This document shows positions 63,981-64,000 of a stretch of DNA of 64,000 nt, one piece after another (the stretch's first letter is position 1; the number at the start of each line of letters is the position of its first letter). Origin of the DNA: an uncultured Collinsella sp. (lineage in GTDB: Bacteria; Actinomycetota; Coriobacteriia; Coriobacteriales; Coriobacteriaceae). Made by a program: the position numbers and the translations under genes. Under the pieces are notes generated by a model that was not told the origin of the DNA, did no database searches, and saw only the letters and a list, made by a program, of their open reading frames with translations. The stretch covers positions 11,157 through 75,156 of the forward strand of contig CATYVH010000005.1 in the NCBI GenBank assembly GCA_958413765.1. Direction: 5' to 3'.

Positions 63981-64000
63981 ATGCCGCTTTTCTCGCAACA
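63981..64000 (+). CDS. Start of an unidentified gene (cut by window end)
   Basis: ATG at 63981 with GAGGGTTGG upstream opens a frame reading MPLFSQ to the window end. Nothing more can be said about it. Confidence 0.4.

Overview
The window is high-GC bacterial DNA with most genes on the minus strand. The gene set points to a gut Coriobacteriia, most likely Collinsella: single-chain pyruvate:ferredoxin oxidoreductase, rubrerythrin, an arginine deiminase operon with a YfcC-type antiporter, two LytS/LytTR pairs, a membrane LuxR regulator and abundant hairpin repeats. This is inferred from gene content; no rRNA is present. One tRNA, tRNA-Asp(GUC), is found. I see no CRISPR array, IS element or prophage.

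Layout. 1-9.7 kb: threonine aldolase (cut by the window edge), PAP2 phosphatase, mfd, nth, an ABC exporter and rmuC. 9.8-14.7 kb: two small membrane proteins, rubrerythrin, an Rrf2 regulator with a MutY-like glycosylase, tRNA-Asp, a metallophosphoesterase and two very large hairpins. 14.7-22.8 kb: glycosyltransferase with a LytS/LytTR pair, a UMF1-type MFS transporter, a zinc-dependent phospholipase C-like protein and a second LytS/LytTR pair. 22.9-27.1 kb: amidohydrolase, APC permease and an anchored C39-like protein.

27.2-35.4 kb: arginine catabolism. The operon arcD-arcA-arcB-arcC faces a diverged second arginine deiminase coupled to an XRE/S24-like regulator, and then comes a second arcC. 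The two arcC copies lie in an almost identical 1,047-bp duplication. 36.0-37.9 kb: an AAA/DUF4143 ATPase preceded by palindromic 34-bp repeats and followed by three tandem hairpin repeats whose stems covary. 37.9-41.4 kb: nifJ.

41.8-48.4 kb is an AT-richer accessory island. It holds a truncated FHA gene copy, a radical SAM/SPASM maturase and two tiny Cys/Asp-rich precursor peptides with repeated CxxxD/CxxD spacing. A 35-residue membrane peptide, a convergent ABC exporter and decayed gene remnants follow. The maturase and peptides look like a ranthipeptide-type RiPP locus and are the most novel system here.

48.6-57.6 kb: a secreted protein/kinase/FHA operon, recR, ybaB, dnaX and two small membrane proteins. 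57.7-63.5 kb: a secreted DUF2712-like protein with a three-gene ABC transporter, a further exported protein and an unusual membrane protein carrying two LuxR-type helix-turn-helix domains. The window ends in tandem hairpins and the first codons of a new plus-strand gene.
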